From the NCBI RefSeq assembly GCF_002266855.1, contig NZ_NGJN01000001.1, forward strand, positions 434,001-498,000: a stretch of 64,000 bases of DNA, given 5' to 3'. Below, one piece after another: positions 63,540 to 64,000 of this stretch; within the stretch, counting starts at the first letter, position 1; the number at the start of each line of letters is the position of its first letter. A model generated the notes under the pieces. That model ran no database searches. It had not been told where the DNA came from and saw only the letters and a list, made by a program, of their open reading frames with translations. This stretch comes from Winogradskyella aurantia. Its GTDB lineage: Bacteria; Bacteroidota; Bacteroidia; Flavobacteriales; Flavobacteriaceae. The translations under genes and the position numbers were made by a program.

Positions 63540-64000
63540 ATGAAACGATTATTTTATTCTTTTTTTATAGTCAATTGTACGATTCTTTTTAGCAATATTC
63601 TTACAGGTCAGAACCTTACCTTTGAAGTGCCTTTGATTGATCAAGTGCAAAGTTCTTCACAAATTGTAGAAGGGAAAGTTATTTCCAAAGCATCGTATTG
63701 GGACACTGCGCAAGAGCACATTTATACCGCAAATACCGTAGAAGTCTACAAGGTATTTAAGGGTTCACCGACAACTTATGTGGAGATTATTACCCCTGGA
63801 GGTACCGTAGGTTTGTCAGCAGAAATAGTGACACCTAGCCTTGATTTATATGAAGGTGATACAGGTATGTTTATGCTTCAGGATACAGATGTTAGCTTAG
63901 AACGTCAGGCCTCATCTAGAGGCATTTTTGCGGCTTACAGCTCTTCGCAAGGGTTTTATAAATATGATTTGGTCGATAATAAAGCGGTTAACGAATACAA
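63540..64000 (+). CDS. secreted protein, N-terminal part, cut by the window end
   Basis: The frame is open from ATG 63540 to the last base, giving 153 residues. A hydrophobic signal peptide (LFYSFFIVNCTILFSNI) ends near residue 23. The next part, FEVPLIDQVQSSSQIVEGKV and YTANTVEVYKVFKGS, resembles the N-terminal beta domain of large secreted Bacteroidota proteins that carry a peptidase or sorting domain further on, but those parts lie outside the window. Confidence 0.78.
   Translation, partial: MKRLFYSFFIVNCTILFSNILTGQNLTFEVPLIDQVQSSSQIVEGKVISKASYWDTAQEHIYTANTVEVYKVFKGSPTTYVEIITPGGTVGLSAEIVTPSLDLYEGDTGMFMLQDTDVSLERQASSRGIFAAYSSSQGFYKYDLVDNKAVNEY

Overview
The window is 64 kb of low-GC chromosomal DNA from a member of the Flavobacteriaceae (Bacteroidota), probably marine. 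The evidence is a type IX secretion adhesin with its PorP/SprF and OmpA partners, Bacteroidota-specific families (IPExxVDY, DUF2480, DUF3078), a SUF iron-sulfur operon with the usual flavobacterial order, an HMG-CoA synthase, and repeated promoter -7 boxes of the Bacteroidota type TAnnTTTG instead of sigma70 -10 boxes. Almost all of it is ordinary core genome, densely packed, with intrinsic terminators between many units. No insertion sequence, prophage, CRISPR array or rRNA operon was seen.

Layout. 1-2.2 kb: a two-gene type II restriction-modification pair (C5-cytosine methyltransferase and a PD-(D/E)XK nuclease, convergent and overlapping) next to tRNA-Ala(GGC). 2.2-11.8 kb: an alpha/beta hydrolase, the two halves of an AddAB-like recombination nuclease separated by an OmpA/thrombospondin-3 porin and glycine C-acetyltransferase. 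11.8-18.6 kb: Mn-type superoxide dismutase, a tandem pair of small-RNA-like/terminator modules, purF, a PfkB kinase, a Baeyer-Villiger-like flavoprotein, RNase HI and purN. 18.7-25.4 kb: acpP-fabF-rnc, an IPExxVDY protein and pyruvate kinase, facing dinB, then an NAD(P)-binding protein and a CYTH protein.

25.4-32.6 kb: a three-gene surface operon (type B sorted adhesin, PorP/SprF, OmpA with a PD40 propeller). 32.8-38.3 kb: an EEP-family hydrolase, HflX, a class A penicillin-binding protein and a DUF3078 outer-membrane protein. 38.4-47.4 kb: the SUF operon (sufA-B-lipoprotein-C-D-S-lipoprotein-sufE-sufT) leading into HMG-CoA synthase and DUF2480. 47.6-52.0 kb: a four-lipoprotein operon with an LVIVD/choice-of-anchor-B protein, a seven-repeat propeller-like protein, an MbnP-like protein and a di-heme MauG/MbnH-like peroxidase. 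This is the most attractive candidate for an under-described system, probably copper or redox chemistry at the cell envelope.

52.1-60.2 kb: thiL, two paralogous mini zinc ribbons, an alpha/beta hydrolase, a class C beta-lactamase-like hydrolase with a BrnQ transporter, and an aspartokinase divergent from an unknown ACT-like protein. 60.2-64 kb: a lipoprotein amidohydrolase, a DUF2188 protein, Xaa-Pro aminopeptidase, and the start of a secreted protein cut by the window edge.

Several start codons were moved downstream from the longest reading frame because the extra codons began with TTG or GTG and added nothing conserved. Two genes (the AddA-like helicase and the di-heme peroxidase) appear truly to start at TTG. 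Family names rest on motifs read by eye; no database search was possible.
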